From the NCBI GenBank assembly GCA_903859815.1, contig CAIOOA010000258.1, forward strand, positions 1 to 53,682: DNA of 53,682 nt, given 5' to 3'. The position numbers and the translations under genes were made by a program. Shown piece after piece: positions 8,413 through 18,013 of the stretch (position 1 is its first letter; every line of letters begins with the position of its first letter). Below the pieces are notes generated by a model. The model did not search any database, was not told where the DNA came from, and worked only from the letters and a program-made list of their open reading frames with translations. This DNA comes from an uncultured Methylococcaceae bacterium (GTDB lineage: Bacteria; Pseudomonadota; Gammaproteobacteria; Methylococcales; Methylococcaceae).

Positions 8413-8720
8413 TGACTAATCCAATTCAAATAATCGGGAAGACCGTGATTGATGTCTATCGCAACAATTTCGGGAAGTTGATAGGGATGGCGCTCACGCA
8501 AGGCCGTTTCAAGCTTTGCATAAACCGCCCGTTCTGTTTTGATGAGCAAGAGTGATTCCGAGCCGGTTTCGACTTTGCCTTCCCAAGGATAGATCGAAGT
8601 CACGCCAGGCAGGATATTCACACAGGCAGCCAAATGATTTTCGACCAAGAATCGGGCTAAAGATTCAGCGGGTTCACCGACAGGGCAGGTGGATAAGACC
8701 AAACAATAATTTGCATCCAT
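8391..8720 (-). CDS. cutA: Divalent-cation tolerance protein CutA
   Basis: 109 aa, the usual length. It is a small trimeric ferredoxin-like fold protein linked to copper and divalent-metal tolerance. Family landmarks are the strand YCLVLSTCP, LAACVNILPGVTSIYPWEGK with the conserved Cys, the ESLLLIKTE strand and HPYQLPEIVAI. First gene of the cutA-dsbD-tlpA operon, overlapping dsbD by 22 bp. This order is common in gammaproteobacteria. Confidence 0.95.
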   Translation of the reverse strand: MDANYCLVLSTCPVGEPAESLARFLVENHLAACVNILPGVTSIYPWEGKVETGSESLLLIKTERAVYAKLETALRERHPYQLPEIVAIDINHGLPDYLNWISQWLSSAT

Positions 8721-8869
8721 TAATTAAGCCTACTAAACTTCATACACTTGGAATAATGTCGCAGGTGCCATTTAAGTTCCTAAGGAATTGTTGACAAAAG
8801 GACTGAACAGAATGCCTTACTCAAGGTAATACGGAATTTTGAAATCATTTTAAACGTAGAGAGGTTTTA

Positions 8870-9301
8870 ATGAACATAGCGCAAGGGCTTTTGGTGGCTC
8901 TTTTGGCACTTCCCATACTTGAACTTTATCTGTTAATTCAGATAGGCGGGATGATCGGCTTCATTCCGACACTCATCCTACTCTTCGGCGCAGCCGGCTT
9001 AGGCACTTATTTGCTGCAAACCCAAGGCTGGAACACTTGGATGCGACTCCAACAGAGTCTGGCTAGGGGCGAATTGCCTGCCACTGAACTGGTCAATGGA
9101 GCCGTAATCGTTGCCGGTGGGGCTTTGTTGTTATTGCCGGGGTTTCTTTCCGACATCGTCGGTTTGCTTTGCCTAATTCCATTGACCCGCCGCTTGATCG
9201 CCGCATGGCTGGTGAAAAGCCGCTTGGGGCTAAAAAATGTAGCCCCTAGCTCCCCCAATGAACCCAAAGTGATTGAAGGGGAATACAAACGCGAAGACTG
9301 A
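8870..9301 (+). CDS. fxsA: FxsA family cytoplasmic membrane protein
   Basis: 143 aa. It has the FxsA pattern: an N-terminal helix (LLVALLALPILELYLLIQIG), a second helix after IGFIPTLILL, the GLGTYLLQ turn, and the late hydrophobic pair GALLLLPGFLSDIVGLL followed by basic residues and a polar tail. FxsA is known for easing exclusion of phage T7 by plasmid F when overexpressed; its normal role is not established. The gene stands next to the divergent cutA operon. A GAGAGG ribosome-binding site lies just upstream of the ATG. Confidence 0.9.
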   Translation: MNIAQGLLVALLALPILELYLLIQIGGMIGFIPTLILLFGAAGLGTYLLQTQGWNTWMRLQQSLARGELPATELVNGAVIVAGGALLLLPGFLSDIVGLLCLIPLTRRLIAAWLVKSRLGLKNVAPSSPNEPKVIEGEYKRED

Positions 9302-9308
9302 ACAAACG

Positions 9309-9363
9309 GTCATTCCCACTTCATTCAAGCAATCTGGATTCCGGCGATCCATGCCGGAATGAC
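9309..9363. repeat. REP-like nested palindrome after fxsA
   Basis: An inner hairpin ATTCCGGC / GCCGGAAT with a 7-nt loop (9338-9360) lies inside an outer GTCATTCC at 9309-9316 that can pair with GGAATGAC at 9356-9363. This is the layout of a dispersed extragenic palindrome. It may also stop transcription after fxsA, although no U-tract follows. Confidence 0.65.
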
Positions 9364-9460
9364 GGGTTATTGCAACAGCATTGACCTACCCCGATTGGGT
9401 CGAGGACATCCTAAGCCTCCGCAAAACGTTCTATAAGAACAAAGCGGCCAGCCGTGACAA

Positions 9461-9718
9461 TCAATGCTCGTGGCTGTGACCACAGGTAGCTGCCGGGGGT
9501 TCGTTGGGGTCCACTGTACTCTTGTTCAAACCAGAATAGGCAGGACACCAGCGGGAGAAAGCGGTGTACACCACGAAGCCACCCAAAAACAACAGTGCAA
9601 TATTGCCTAGAAACACGGAAATCAATAACAATGCACTGCCCCCCCAATAGCGCATTTGCCGCTCTTTCAGTCCAATATTGACTTCTTTGTGCAAGGCTCT
9701 CTTTATATCAAAACTCAT
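9461..9718 (-). CDS. DUF2892 (YgaP-like) small inner-membrane protein
   Basis: 85 aa. Two short hydrophobic stretches (about residues 28-50, including LLLISVFLGNIALLFLGGF) after a polar N-terminus match the DUF2892 two-helix membrane domain found in YgaP, with RWCPAYSGLNKST as the typical exit motif. The tail CGHSHEH is rich in Cys and His and could bind a metal; that is inference. No rhodanese domain is attached. 9719-9965 upstream contains no gene I accept. Confidence 0.8.
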   Translation of the reverse strand: MSFDIKRALHKEVNIGLKERQMRYWGGSALLLISVFLGNIALLFLGGFVVYTAFSRWCPAYSGLNKSTVDPNEPPAATCGHSHEH

Positions 9719-9965
9719 GGCTACCTCTCCAAATAAATTGTAAGTGATGGAATTTTGCGGCCTGAATGAAAATTGCGCAAGCCGAATCGTCCAAACAAGT
9801 CATTCTATTAGGCTTAAACGCTCTTGTCGATTCTACATCGGCAAGCTTGACAAACTATTTTCGAATCTGCAACTTTCGAAAATCCCCATCCTTCAAACGC
9901 TAAAGCAAAAGTTAATGGCTGAATGACTGGACGAACACCGCCTCTTTCGGCTATAGTTTTCTACT

Positions 9966-10217
9966 ATGCTTACCGATATAAACTTAGACGAACTCGCCAA
10001 ACGACTGTCATTAGCCGTCCCCCCCGGTCTTTCCGCTGTGGGCGTCGACTTGGACAAGACTTTTCACGCCATACTGCAAAGTGCATTTGAAAAAATGAAC
10101 CTAGTCAGTCGGGAAGAATTTGAAGTGCAAAAAGCCGTGTTAGCCCGGACTCGTGAAAAACTTGAAAAGTTGGAAGCGCGAGTAGCTGAACTGGATCAAC
10201 GGATTCCAGGCCCGTAA
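9966..10217 (+). CDS. ubiK: Ubiquinone biosynthesis accessory factor UbiK (BMFP/YqiC)
   Basis: 83 aa, normal for the family. An amphipathic N-terminal helix after a short polar start is followed by a C-terminal coiled coil (REEFEVQKAVLARTREKLEK to about residue 78) that trimerises. UbiK works with UbiJ in aerobic ubiquinone biosynthesis, probably by tethering the Ubi enzymes and lipids. It lies 22 bp upstream of comM, as in many proteobacteria, so the two are probably one operon. Confidence 0.88.
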   Translation: MLTDINLDELAKRLSLAVPPGLSAVGVDLDKTFHAILQSAFEKMNLVSREEFEVQKAVLARTREKLEKLEARVAELDQRIPGP

Positions 10218-10239
10218 ACCTCACGGGCGGCAGGATGCG

Positions 10240-11757
10240 ATGAGTCTAGCCGTTGTCTATACCCGGGGCCGTGAAGGCATCGCGGCCCCACTGGTCACAG
10301 TGGAAGTTCACTTATCCAATGGGCTACCGAATTTTTCCATCGTAGGCTTGCCTGAAACCGCCGTCAAAGAAAGTAAGGATCGTGTTCGCGGTGCTTTGCT
10401 CAACTGCCAGTTTGAATTTCCCCAACAACGCATCACCGTCAACATGGCCCCTGCCGACATCCCCAAAGAGGGTGGGCGCTTCGACCTGGCCATTGCCCTA
10501 GGCATTCTTGCCGCTTCCGGTCAACTACAAAAAAAATCCTTGGAAAAAATGGAATGCTTGGGGGAATTGTCCTTAGGGGGCGAATTACGGCCTGTGGTGG
10601 GCGCATTGCCAGCCGCCATTCAAGCCAAGCAGATGGGCAGGCAATTGATCCTGCCCCGTGAGAACGCCGCAGAAGCCGCTCTAGCGGGCAATGTGGAAGT
10701 CATCCCCGCCATGCACTTGTTGGAGGTCTGTTCCCACCTTAACGGCCAGCGTCGCATTGAATTCCAGCCGGAAACCCCTCCCGCTGCCGTGACCTTGGAA
10801 ACACCGGACTTAGCCGACGTTCACGGTCATTACCAAGCCAAGCGGGCCATGGAAATTGCCGCTGCCGGCCGCCACAATCTGTTGATGTTAGGCCCACCGG
10901 GGACTGGCAAATCCATGCTGGCCTCGCGCCTGCCGGGAATCCTCCCGCTACTCAGCGAAGAAGAAGCGTTGGAAAGCGCCGCCGTGGCTTCGGTCAGCGA
11001 TGTGACTTTCGACCCTCACCACTGGCGAGAACCTCCTTACCGCAGCCCGCACCATACTGCATCTGCACCCGCCATGGTTGGGGGAGGCAGCAACCCACGA
11101 CCCGGCGAGATTTCACTTGCTCACAACGGCGTTTTATTTCTTGACGAATTGCCAGAATTTGACCGCCGAGTACTGGAAGTGCTCCGCGAGCCGCTGGAGA
11201 CCGGCATCATCACCATTTCTCGTGCGGCGCGGCAAGCAGACTTCCCTGCCCGCTTTCAATTGATCGCCGCGATGAACCCCTGCCCTTGCGGTTATTTAGG
11301 CGACGCATCGGGCCGCTGCCATTGCACCTCCGAGCAGGTGCAGCGCTACCGCGCACGCATTTCCGGTCCGTTGCTGGATCGCATCGACATGCATATCGAA
11401 GTGCAGCGCGTATCTCATGAAGTATTGAGGGCCGGTAGCCCCGGCGGCGAGGAAACTAGCGCAACAGTGCGCGAACGGGTGATACGAGCTAGACAACGGG
11501 CTGTGCAACGCGGCGGACATGCCAATGCCCAACTAAGCCCCCAACAAATCAAACGCTTCTGTGCGCTAGAAGACAAGGCTCAAAACTTGTTGGAACGGGC
11601 GGTGGACAAGCTGGGCTTGTCACATCGCGCCTATCATCGCATCCTCAAATTAGCCCGCACCATCGCCGACCTTGCCGGTTCGGAGAACATTCAAATCGCC
11701 CATGTCAGCGAGGCGGTGTCGTATCGGAAATTGGACAGGGTGCCGGGAGGGAGATGA
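10240..11757 (+). CDS. comM: YifB/ComM-type Mg-chelatase-like AAA+ ATPase
   Basis: 505 aa, full length. The N-terminal Lon-protease-like subdomain (about 1-170) is followed by the Mg-chelatase AAA+ module with Walker A GPPGTGKS (218-225), Walker B LFLDELPEF (299-307), the NPCPCGY segment with zinc-type cysteines, and a C-terminal Mg-chelatase domain (RAYHRILKLARTIADL). ComM is a hexameric helicase that extends branch migration during natural transformation in Vibrio and Acinetobacter; by homology a role in recombination of incoming DNA is likely here. It lies downstream of ubiK. Confidence 0.93.
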   Translation: MSLAVVYTRGREGIAAPLVTVEVHLSNGLPNFSIVGLPETAVKESKDRVRGALLNCQFEFPQQRITVNMAPADIPKEGGRFDLAIALGILAASGQLQKKSLEKMECLGELSLGGELRPVVGALPAAIQAKQMGRQLILPRENAAEAALAGNVEVIPAMHLLEVCSHLNGQRRIEFQPETPPAAVTLETPDLADVHGHYQAKRAMEIAAAGRHNLLMLGPPGTGKSMLASRLPGILPLLSEEEALESAAVASVSDVTFDPHHWREPPYRSPHHTASAPAMVGGGSNPRPGEISLAHNGVLFLDELPEFDRRVLEVLREPLETGIITISRAARQADFPARFQLIAAMNPCPCGYLGDASGRCHCTSEQVQRYRARISGPLLDRIDMHIEVQRVSHEVLRAGSPGGEETSATVRERVIRARQRAVQRGGHANAQLSPQQIKRFCALEDKAQNLLERAVDKLGLSHRAYHRILKLARTIADLAGSENIQIAHVSEAVSYRKLDRVPGGR

Positions 11758-11970
11758 CGATGTAAGTACTAGATCATATTTCTTTTAACATTGGCTACTT
11801 CACACTTCCAGCAATGCTTGAATTACCTGCTTTAAAAGACTGTTGAACGACTACTTATGCCCTTAAATATTAGAGGCATGCCTTGACCAACAATGCAAGG
11901 TCTGCCCATCAATAACTTAATGAGTAACTTCAATGATAATTCGTTACAATTGCTGTTTACACCTAATGAT

Positions 11971-12702
11971 CTACTGTTTAATTAAAACTTTTTCATATCC
12001 AGTACACTTCGCTTTTAATGCATATTTACCATCAATAAAATCAGTAGATATACTACATTGCCTATCTTGTACTGTGCCAATTTTTTTCTTATTATTCATG
12101 TATTTTTTGTACGCTTTGATTTCAGACAATATAGCCTGTCTGTTTAGTTCTTTATCTTCAATAGTGATATTTTGATTATTATCATTGCAATTAGCATTAG
12201 CTAAAGCATATTCAATAATTTCTTTAATTGGTTCCACTGTAAAACTAAGCATTGAACCTATAGTTCTGCTTTTTGGGATACCATTTTCGAAGTTTATATC
12301 TATGCTTGTTGCATTAGTTGATGATGCTACTGTGATGTTTCCAACTTTAATGGTGTGTTCAGTAATATCAATTCCTGACAAAAAAACAACCCCCTGTTTT
12401 TTAACACAAAACGGCTTCCAAGAAACTTTAGTTGCGGTTGCGGTTGCATCTTCTAAATCTACATTTTCACCTGGCTTCGCTGGCCAGTATTGATAACTAT
12501 TATATAACTCCCAATCTCCTTCAAACTTTTTACAAGCTTCCATATTTTCATCTACTTGATTAACAGAAGAATCTTTCTTAAAATAATCAACAATCTTATC
12601 AAATAAATCTATACCTACACCAATGCTTGTTTTTTTTTCATCAGACAAAGCTATATTGCTAAATAATATAATTATAAATCCAGTTATGAATATCTTTTTC
12701 AT
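11971..12702 (-). CDS. AT-rich exported hypothetical protein
   Basis: 243 aa. A clear signal peptide occupies residues 1-20 (MKKIFITGFIIILFSNIALS). The mature part is rich in Asn, Lys and Ile, with five cysteines (for example FCVKKQG and ANCNDN) that could form periplasmic disulfides. I recognise no domain. The gene and its flanks (11760-12900) are strongly AT-rich compared with everything around them, so the block is probably recently acquired. The flanks 11758-11970 and 12703-12870 hold no other gene or RNA that I can see. Codon use favours AT-ending codons, consistent with foreign origin. Confidence 0.7.
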   Translation of the reverse strand: MKKIFITGFIIILFSNIALSDEKKTSIGVGIDLFDKIVDYFKKDSSVNQVDENMEACKKFEGDWELYNSYQYWPAKPGENVDLEDATATATKVSWKPFCVKKQGVVFLSGIDITEHTIKVGNITVASSTNATSIDINFENGIPKSRTIGSMLSFTVEPIKEIIEYALANANCNDNNQNITIEDKELNRQAILSEIKAYKKYMNNKKKIGTVQDRQCSISTDFIDGKYALKAKCTGYEKVLIKQ

Positions 12703-12870
12703 AAATTTTTTGCAATAAAATGTATACTTACATAGAGTACATATAAATAACCCATAAAATCTGGGATGATAACAACTTTTTTGTTCTCCTATTAATTCAA
12801 ATAATTAACCTATTCATTTGGTTAAGGCAAGTAGCTTTTCGAAAACAATATTCTGTAGGATGTAATTCAG

Positions 12871-12899
12871 AAAAATTAGGTGGCTTAAAAGCCACCTAA
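12871..12899 (-). terminator. Rho-independent terminator of aspS
   Basis: The stem TTAGGTGGC / GCCACCTAA (9 bp, 6-nt loop) at 12876-12899 is followed on the minus strand by a T-tract (A-run 12871-12875 on the plus strand). It lies 28 bp past the aspS stop codon. Confidence 0.85.
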
Positions 12900-12926
12900 C
12901 CTTATATGTTAACATTAATGCAACAC

Positions 12927-14720
12927 CTACTCCCCACCCTCCGCCTGTCCTTTCGGCGGTTTCCGCAACTTAATGCCCAACTCGCGCAATTGCAATTCAC
13001 TGACCGGGGCTGGAGCATCGAACAGCGGACACCAGGCCGATTGAGTCTTGGGGAAGGCCATCACTTCGCGGATGGAGGACGCACCGGTCATCAGCATCAC
13101 TAGGCGATCCATACCGAAGGCAATGCCGCCATGTGGCGGTGCGCCATATTTCAACGCGGTCAGCAGGAAGCCGAATTTGCGGTTGGCTTCTTCTTCGCCG
13201 ATGCCGAGCAGGTCAAACACGGCACTTTGCAAATCGGTGCGATGGATACGGATTGAGCCTCCGCCAAGCTCCGTGCCATTCAACACCATGTCATAGGCGC
13301 GTGAAAGCGCCTTGCCGGGGTTGGCGACCAGTTCTTCTTGGCTACAATTGGGCGAAGTGAAGGGATGATGGATGGCAGTCCAACGATTCGCCTTGTCATC
13401 CCATTCAAACATGGGGAAATCAGTGACCCACAAAGGCTTCCAACCGCGCTCGACCAATCCACAGTCATGCCCCAGTTTGACGCGCAACGCACCCATGGCT
13501 TCGTTGACGATTTTGGCTTTGTCAGCCCCAAAGAAGATCAAATCACCGGTTTTGGCCTCGGTACGCTGCAAGATGGCATTGATCGCGGCTTCAGGCATGA
13601 ACTTCAAAATGGGTGATTGCAAACCTTCCAAACCCGCCGCCAAATCGTTGACTTTGACATAAGCCAAGCCTTTTGCCCCGTAAATGCCGACGAATTGGGT
13701 CAGTTCGTCGATTTGCTTGCGGGACAATTCATTGCCATTAGGCAATTTCAACGCGACCACGCGACCATCCGGGTCATTGGCTGGCCCTGCGAAAACCTTG
13801 AAATCCACAGCCTGCAAAAGATCAGCCACGTCCACCAATTCCAGCGGTATGCGCAAGTCCGGCTTGTCGGAGGCAAATCGGCGCATGGCTTCGGCATAGG
13901 TTAAACGAGGGAAAGGATTGGGCAGAGGCTCATGCAGCACTTCGTCAAACAGCTTGCGGATCATTTCCTCCATGACACCCATGATCTGGTCTTCATTCAT
14001 GAAGGACGTTTCGATATCAAGCTGGGTGAATTCCGGCTGGCGGTCGGCGCGCAAATCCTCGTCGCGGAAGCACCGCACCACTTGGTAGTAACGATCCATC
14101 CCCGAAATCATCAGCAACTGTTTATACAATTGAGGGGACTGTGGCAAGGCGAAAAATGCATTCTCGTGGGTTCGGCTAGGCACAAGGTAATCTCGCGCAC
14201 CTTCCGGCGTAGCCTTGGTCAAAAACGGGGTTTCGATCTCATAAAACCCCTCATCATCGAGAAAGCTACGCAATTGGCGGGTGATGTCCCGACGCATCCT
14301 GATGCGCTGTTGCATCAAGGGGCGGCGCAAGTCGATATAGCGATAGCGGAGCCGAGTCTCCTCGTTGACCTCAATTTCACTTTCCACCGGGAAAGGAGGC
14401 GTTTCCGCCTTGTTGAGGATTTCCAAACCGGTCCCAAACACTTCGACGGCACCTGTAGGCATATTGGGGTTTTCCGTTCCCGAAGGACGGCGGCGGACTT
14501 TACCATGCACTTTCAGCACATACTCGCTGCGGGCACTCTCGGCTAATTTGAAAGCTTCGGGTTGATCGGGATCAAACACGACCTGCACCAAGCCCTCGCG
14601 GTCCCGCAAGTCGATGAAAATGACCCCGCCATGGTCTCGGCGGCGGTGTACCCAACCACAAATATCCAATTCCTGCCCCAAATGGGTTTCGTTCAATTCT
14701 CCACAATAGTGGCTGCGCAT
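12927..14720 (-). CDS. aspS: Aspartate-tRNA ligase, probably nondiscriminating
   Basis: 597 aa, class IIb bacterial-type AspRS. The N-terminal OB fold (about 1-105) binds the anticodon. Class II motif 2 is [14 protein letters not shown] (218-231), and motif 3 lies around [19 protein letters not shown] insertion domain sits between them. The OB fold reads RRRDHGG with His30, and the later loop reads PSGTENPN. In Pseudomonas aeruginosa AspRS the corresponding His and Gly underlie charging of both tRNA-Asp and tRNA-Asn, whereas the E. coli enzyme has Leu and Lys there. I therefore infer a nondiscriminating enzyme working with GatCAB. Downstream of fmdB; ends at the terminator 12871-12899. Confidence 0.95.
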   Translation of the reverse strand: MRSHYCGELNETHLGQELDICGWVHRRRDHGGVIFIDLRDREGLVQVVFDPDQPEAFKLAESARSEYVLKVHGKVRRRPSGTENPNMPTGAVEVFGTGLEILNKAETPPFPVESEIEVNEETRLRYRYIDLRRPLMQQRIRMRRDITRQLRSFLDDEGFYEIETPFLTKATPEGARDYLVPSRTHENAFFALPQSPQLYKQLLMISGMDRYYQVVRCFRDEDLRADRQPEFTQLDIETSFMNEDQIMGVMEEMIRKLFDEVLHEPLPNPFPRLTYAEAMRRFASDKPDLRIPLELVDVADLLQAVDFKVFAGPANDPDGRVVALKLPNGNELSRKQIDELTQFVGIYGAKGLAYVKVNDLAAGLEGLQSPILKFMPEAAINAILQRTEAKTGDLIFFGADKAKIVNEAMGALRVKLGHDCGLVERGWKPLWVTDFPMFEWDDKANRWTAIHHPFTSPNCSQEELVANPGKALSRAYDMVLNGTELGGGSIRIHRTDLQSAVFDLLGIGEEEANRKFGFLLTALKYGAPPHGGIAFGMDRLVMLMTGASSIREVMAFPKTQSAWCPLFDAPAPVSELQLRELGIKLRKPPKGQAEGGE

Positions 14721-14870
14721 AAGCTGTTCTCTGTTATTGTTACGGGAAAATAACCGAAATATTACGTTCTGGCAGGACTGTGTGCAAGTTCATATCAGCA
14801 ATTAAGCAATTCATGCCCTAGCCAGAAGGGTTTGCCAGCCAGTTTTTTGCAACACCATCGATAGGGAAAA

Positions 14871-15203
14871 TCAGCCCTCGGTGCTGGCTGAGGATTTGGA
14901 TGCACTTGTCGATGAGGAAGCCTTGGCTGTCTCCGTACTGGTTGCCTTAGCCCCTTCCCCGGAAGACGAAGATGAACTGGAAGAATCCGACTTGTCACCC
15001 GCTATATTTTTCTTCTTGCCCCCGCTCTTGAAGTCGGTTTCGTACCAACCCCCACCCTTCAGGCGAAAACCCGCAGCGGAAACTAATTTGTTTAGATCCG
15101 GTTTGCCACATTCCGGGCAAAATTTGAGCGGTTCCTCGCTGATTTTCTGGATCACTTCCAATTCGTGACCGCAGGATTTGCATTGGTATTCGTAGATGGG
15201 CAT
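14871..15203 (-). CDS. FmdB-family zinc-ribbon protein
   Basis: 110 aa. The N-terminal zinc ribbon MPIYEYQCKSCG...CPECG (Cys8, Cys11 and the later CxxC) is followed by the RLKGGGWYETDF motif, then a low-complexity tail with eight consecutive serines and Ala/Thr/Lys. FmdB-type proteins are putative regulators named after the fmd amide operon; in gammaproteobacteria the gene usually sits just upstream of aspS, as here (150-bp gap). The molecular role is not known. The tail is probably disordered. Confidence 0.85.
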   Translation of the reverse strand: MPIYEYQCKSCGHELEVIQKISEEPLKFCPECGKPDLNKLVSAAGFRLKGGGWYETDFKSGGKKKNIAGDKSDSSSSSSSSGEGAKATSTETAKASSSTSASKSSASTEG

Positions 15204-15325
15204 AGTCTCGCTCCTTATGAAAAATTAATCGATAAGGATAACATGGAGAGCGAATTGTGATTTTTCAAGTGTCTAAGGAAGACTGACTCAGTTTAAACGC
15301 TACCCCGGCCGTCTGATGTGTTTGC

Positions 15326-15898
15326 CTAAACACTGAAATCCACAGGCTTGAAATCTATTGGGGTTTCCATTTCAAAGGCTTCGTCTTGTATTCTGGCGAG
15401 ATACAAACCCTGGCGCAGAACCCTGTCTTTAAGTCTCTCAGGAATATCCACTGCCGCCAACATGCCAAACAATTTTTTACCTTTGTGCTCGGGGAAAAAC
15501 TTCGGGAAACGGCGCAAAATATCGAGCAATTGCGTGATGCTGTCCTCACGCAAATGACTCTTCACTTCAACAATGTATACCGAGTTAACCTCGCCATTTG
15601 CATAAGACAACACGTCCATCTCTAAACACTCGCCATTTTTCCACGCTTGCAAGTGTGGGCTGACGACATCCATATTGAACTGCTGCCTAAGGATTTTGTT
15701 CATCGCTGGAAGTGCCAAACCTTCGGTGAAGCTGCCGAATTTGTTCCCCAAAGCACCGATTTGCTTACCCAATTCACGGATAAATCGGCCGGTTTCCTTC
15801 AACTCCTGAGCAGTTTCCTGTTGAGATTTTGACAACTCTTTAATGATCTCATGCAATTCAGCCCAATTGGGGGCTTCAGGGTTAATGATTTCGCTCAT
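15326..15898 (-). CDS. DUF3782-like protein with PD-(D/E)XK nuclease-like core
   Basis: 190 aa. The N-terminal third is a coiled coil (about residues 13-55, IIKELSKSQQETAQELKETG). The second part has an acidic and lysine pattern typical of PD-(D/E)XK folds: ECLEMDVLSYANG then VYIVEVKSHL, giving D...EVK. Proteins of this build are common in cyanobacteria and gammaproteobacteria and are often annotated DUF3782. Whether it cuts DNA is unknown. Single gene, divergent from pyrC with an 80-bp shared upstream region. Confidence 0.7.
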   Translation of the reverse strand: MSEIINPEAPNWAELHEIIKELSKSQQETAQELKETGRFIRELGKQIGALGNKFGSFTEGLALPAMNKILRQQFNMDVVSPHLQAWKNGECLEMDVLSYANGEVNSVYIVEVKSHLREDSITQLLDILRRFPKFFPEHKGKKLFGMLAAVDIPERLKDRVLRQGLYLARIQDEAFEMETPIDFKPVDFSV

Positions 15899-15977
15899 GT
15901 CATTTTTGCTCCTGTCGTATAGTTTATCTTACCGCCACGCCCTTGTATTATAGAGATTTTACATAGAAATCCCTCCT

Positions 15978-17009
15978 ATGACCCGTTTGACCCTCATTCG
16001 TCCCGACGACTGGCATTTGCATTTGCGCGATGGCGCTGCCTTAGCCTCTATTGTAAGCCATAGTGCCCGCCAATTTGCCCGTGCCATCGTCATGCCCAAT
16101 TTGAAGCCTCCGATCACGACGGTAGACGAGGCTCTCGCTTATCGTCAGCGGATTTTGCAAGCCTTGCCTGATGGGACAGCTTTTGATCCATTGATGACAC
16201 TGTATTTGACCGAAACCACACCGATTTCGGAAGTCGTGACAGCCGCCTCCAACCCGCATACCTATGCATTCAAGCTTTATCCGGCAGGGGCAACGACCAA
16301 TTCCGATGCAGGGGTTGGGAATTTGCAAGGCATTTATCCAGTGCTGGAAGCCATGGAAAAGCATGACATCCCTTTGCTGGTCCACGGCGAAGTCACCGAT
16401 CAGGACATTGACATCTTTGACCGGGAAAAAGTCTTCATCGAGAGGGAATTGGAGCCGATAATCAAGCGGTTTCCCGCATTGAGGATCGTACTGGAACATG
16501 CCACCACCCGCGATGCTGTCCTATTTGTCCGAGAAGCAAGTGACAAAGTTGCCGCGACCTTGACCGCGCACCATCTGCATTACAACCGTAATGCGCTGCT
16601 GGCGGGTGGCATTCGTCCACACTTTTACTGTCTTCCCGTGTTGAAGAGAGAAAATCATCGGCTGGCTTTGGTGGAAGCGGCCACGAGTGGAGAGGCCAAG
16701 TTCTTCTTAGGCACCGACAGCGCACCCCACCCGAAGTCGCTAAAAGAATCGTCGTGCGGTTGCGCGGGCTGTTACACGGCACATGCCGCGATTGAACTAT
16801 ATGCCGAAGTATTCGATGCTGCCAACAAACTGGAAAACTTGGAAAAGTTTGCAAGTTGCAATGGTCCGGCCTTCTATCGCTTACCCAAGAATGGGGAAAC
16901 CATCACCTTGGAAAAAGCCAATTGGGAAATACCTGCCAGCTATCCGCTAGGCGATGGCAGCGTATCACCCCTGAAGGCATCCGAAACCATCACTTGGAAA
17001 ATGCTGTAG
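15978..17009 (+). CDS. pyrC: Dihydroorotase (class II, homodimeric)
   Basis: 343 aa. It converts carbamoyl-aspartate to dihydroorotate in pyrimidine synthesis. Metal ligands are all present: His13 and His15 in DWHLHLRDG, carbamylated Lys99 in YAFKLYPAG, His136 in LVHGEVT, His174 in LEHATT and Asp247 in GTDSAPH. Length and motifs match the E. coli PyrC class rather than the larger PyrC of Gram-positives. It has its own terminator at 17017-17049. Confidence 0.96.
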   Translation: MTRLTLIRPDDWHLHLRDGAALASIVSHSARQFARAIVMPNLKPPITTVDEALAYRQRILQALPDGTAFDPLMTLYLTETTPISEVVTAASNPHTYAFKLYPAGATTNSDAGVGNLQGIYPVLEAMEKHDIPLLVHGEVTDQDIDIFDREKVFIERELEPIIKRFPALRIVLEHATTRDAVLFVREASDKVAATLTAHHLHYNRNALLAGGIRPHFYCLPVLKRENHRLALVEAATSGEAKFFLGTDSAPHPKSLKESSCGCAGCYTAHAAIELYAEVFDAANKLENLEKFASCNGPAFYRLPKNGETITLEKANWEIPASYPLGDGSVSPLKASETITWKML

Positions 17010-17016
17010 AAACAAT

Positions 17017-17049
17017 CCGCAGCCATCTTTGATGATGGCTGCGGGTTTT
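17017..17049 (+). terminator. Intrinsic terminator between pyrC and mlaA
   Basis: An 11-bp perfect stem CCGCAGCCATC / GATGGCTGCGG with a 6-nt loop is followed by GTTTTATT. It ends pyrC on the plus strand and may also serve the convergent mlaA. Confidence 0.85.
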
Positions 17050-17063
17050 ATTAGATTTTGGTG

Positions 17064-17849
17064 CTATTTGGATTTAGCGTTTGGGCTGGCGTCCACTTTT
17101 TCCATTTCGTCCATCTCCTTTTCCAACAACAAATCATCCTCACTTCTTGGAGGGTTGCCATCATGGATTTTATAGTTACGATCTTGGAAATAGGCGTTAC
17201 GAATGAATTCGTAGCGATCCACCGATGCTTCGTCGACAATTTTGGAAGCGGTCAATCGATCTGCGCGCATGTCGATGGTTTTAAGGGATCCCGTAGCGTA
17301 AGGCCAAGCAGCCGGTGAAACCCAGTTGATCGGATTGGACATGGTATCCCCCGCTATGCCGACAACACCGCGTGGTGTACTCGGACCCACCAAGGGTATC
17401 ACTAGGTATGGACCTGAGGGAATCCCCCAAAAACCTAAAGTCTGATCTAGATCTTCGTTATGCTTGGGCAAATCAAGCTGGGATGCCACATCCACCAGCC
17501 CTCCTAAGCCGACCGTGGTGTTGACGATGAGCCTACCAGTATCCATGCCAGTCTCTTTTAATTTAAACTGAAGCAAGTCATTGGCAATCACCGCGATGTC
17601 ATCCACGTTGCTGAAGAAATTGGAGACACCATGATCCACGAATTTCGGGGTGACGAATTGATATCCTTTCGCGACTGGTTTCATTACATAATCGTCCAAA
17701 TGATCGTTGAAGCTTTGCACGCCACGATTCCAAGTCTCCAAAGGATCGCGTGGATCACTGCTGTCAGTGGTGGCGCAACTGGATGTGATGAGAGCCAAGC
17801 CAACCAGAAAGGCTGATTTAAGCTTAAAATTGAATGAATATTTTGTCAT
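17064..17849 (-). CDS. mlaA: MlaA (VacJ) outer-membrane lipoprotein
   Basis: 261 aa. The lipoprotein signal ends at Cys25 in the lipobox ITSSC. The family core follows: DPLETWNRGVQSFND, then VSNFFSNVDDIAVIANDLLQ, TVGLGGLVDVAS and the GPYLVIPLVGPSTPRG motif. MlaA removes misplaced phospholipids from the outer leaflet of the outer membrane and hands them to MlaC. The rest of the Mla system (mlaBCDEF) is not in this window. It has a longer acidic C-terminal tail (EDDLLLEKEMDEMEK). Convergent with pyrC. Confidence 0.93.
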   Translation of the reverse strand: MTKYSFNFKLKSAFLVGLALITSSCATTDSSDPRDPLETWNRGVQSFNDHLDDYVMKPVAKGYQFVTPKFVDHGVSNFFSNVDDIAVIANDLLQFKLKETGMDTGRLIVNTTVGLGGLVDVASQLDLPKHNEDLDQTLGFWGIPSGPYLVIPLVGPSTPRGVVGIAGDTMSNPINWVSPAAWPYATGSLKTIDMRADRLTASKIVDEASVDRYEFIRNAYFQDRNYKIHDGNPPRSEDDLLLEKEMDEMEKVDASPNAKSK

Positions 17850-18013
17850 TTCTCTGTTCCTGCTTGATTTCCCCGGAATTTAGGTCAGGATGTTAAGGTA
17901 GGTGGTGTTGTTTGTTAGAACCCTCAACCCCAGTGACCCTTCAGTTTAAACTAAATCTTATGCCTGTAAATATAATTCCAGAGTCGACTCTAGTCGAGGA
18001 AAAAATCACCATT

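Noticed and set aside
9744-9926. 60-aa plus-strand frame upstream of ubiK
   Set aside because: Composition and the absence of a ribosome-binding site argue against it.
13932-14546. 204-aa plus-strand frame opposite aspS
   Set aside because: Antisense to a fully motif-supported aspS; no family pattern of its own.
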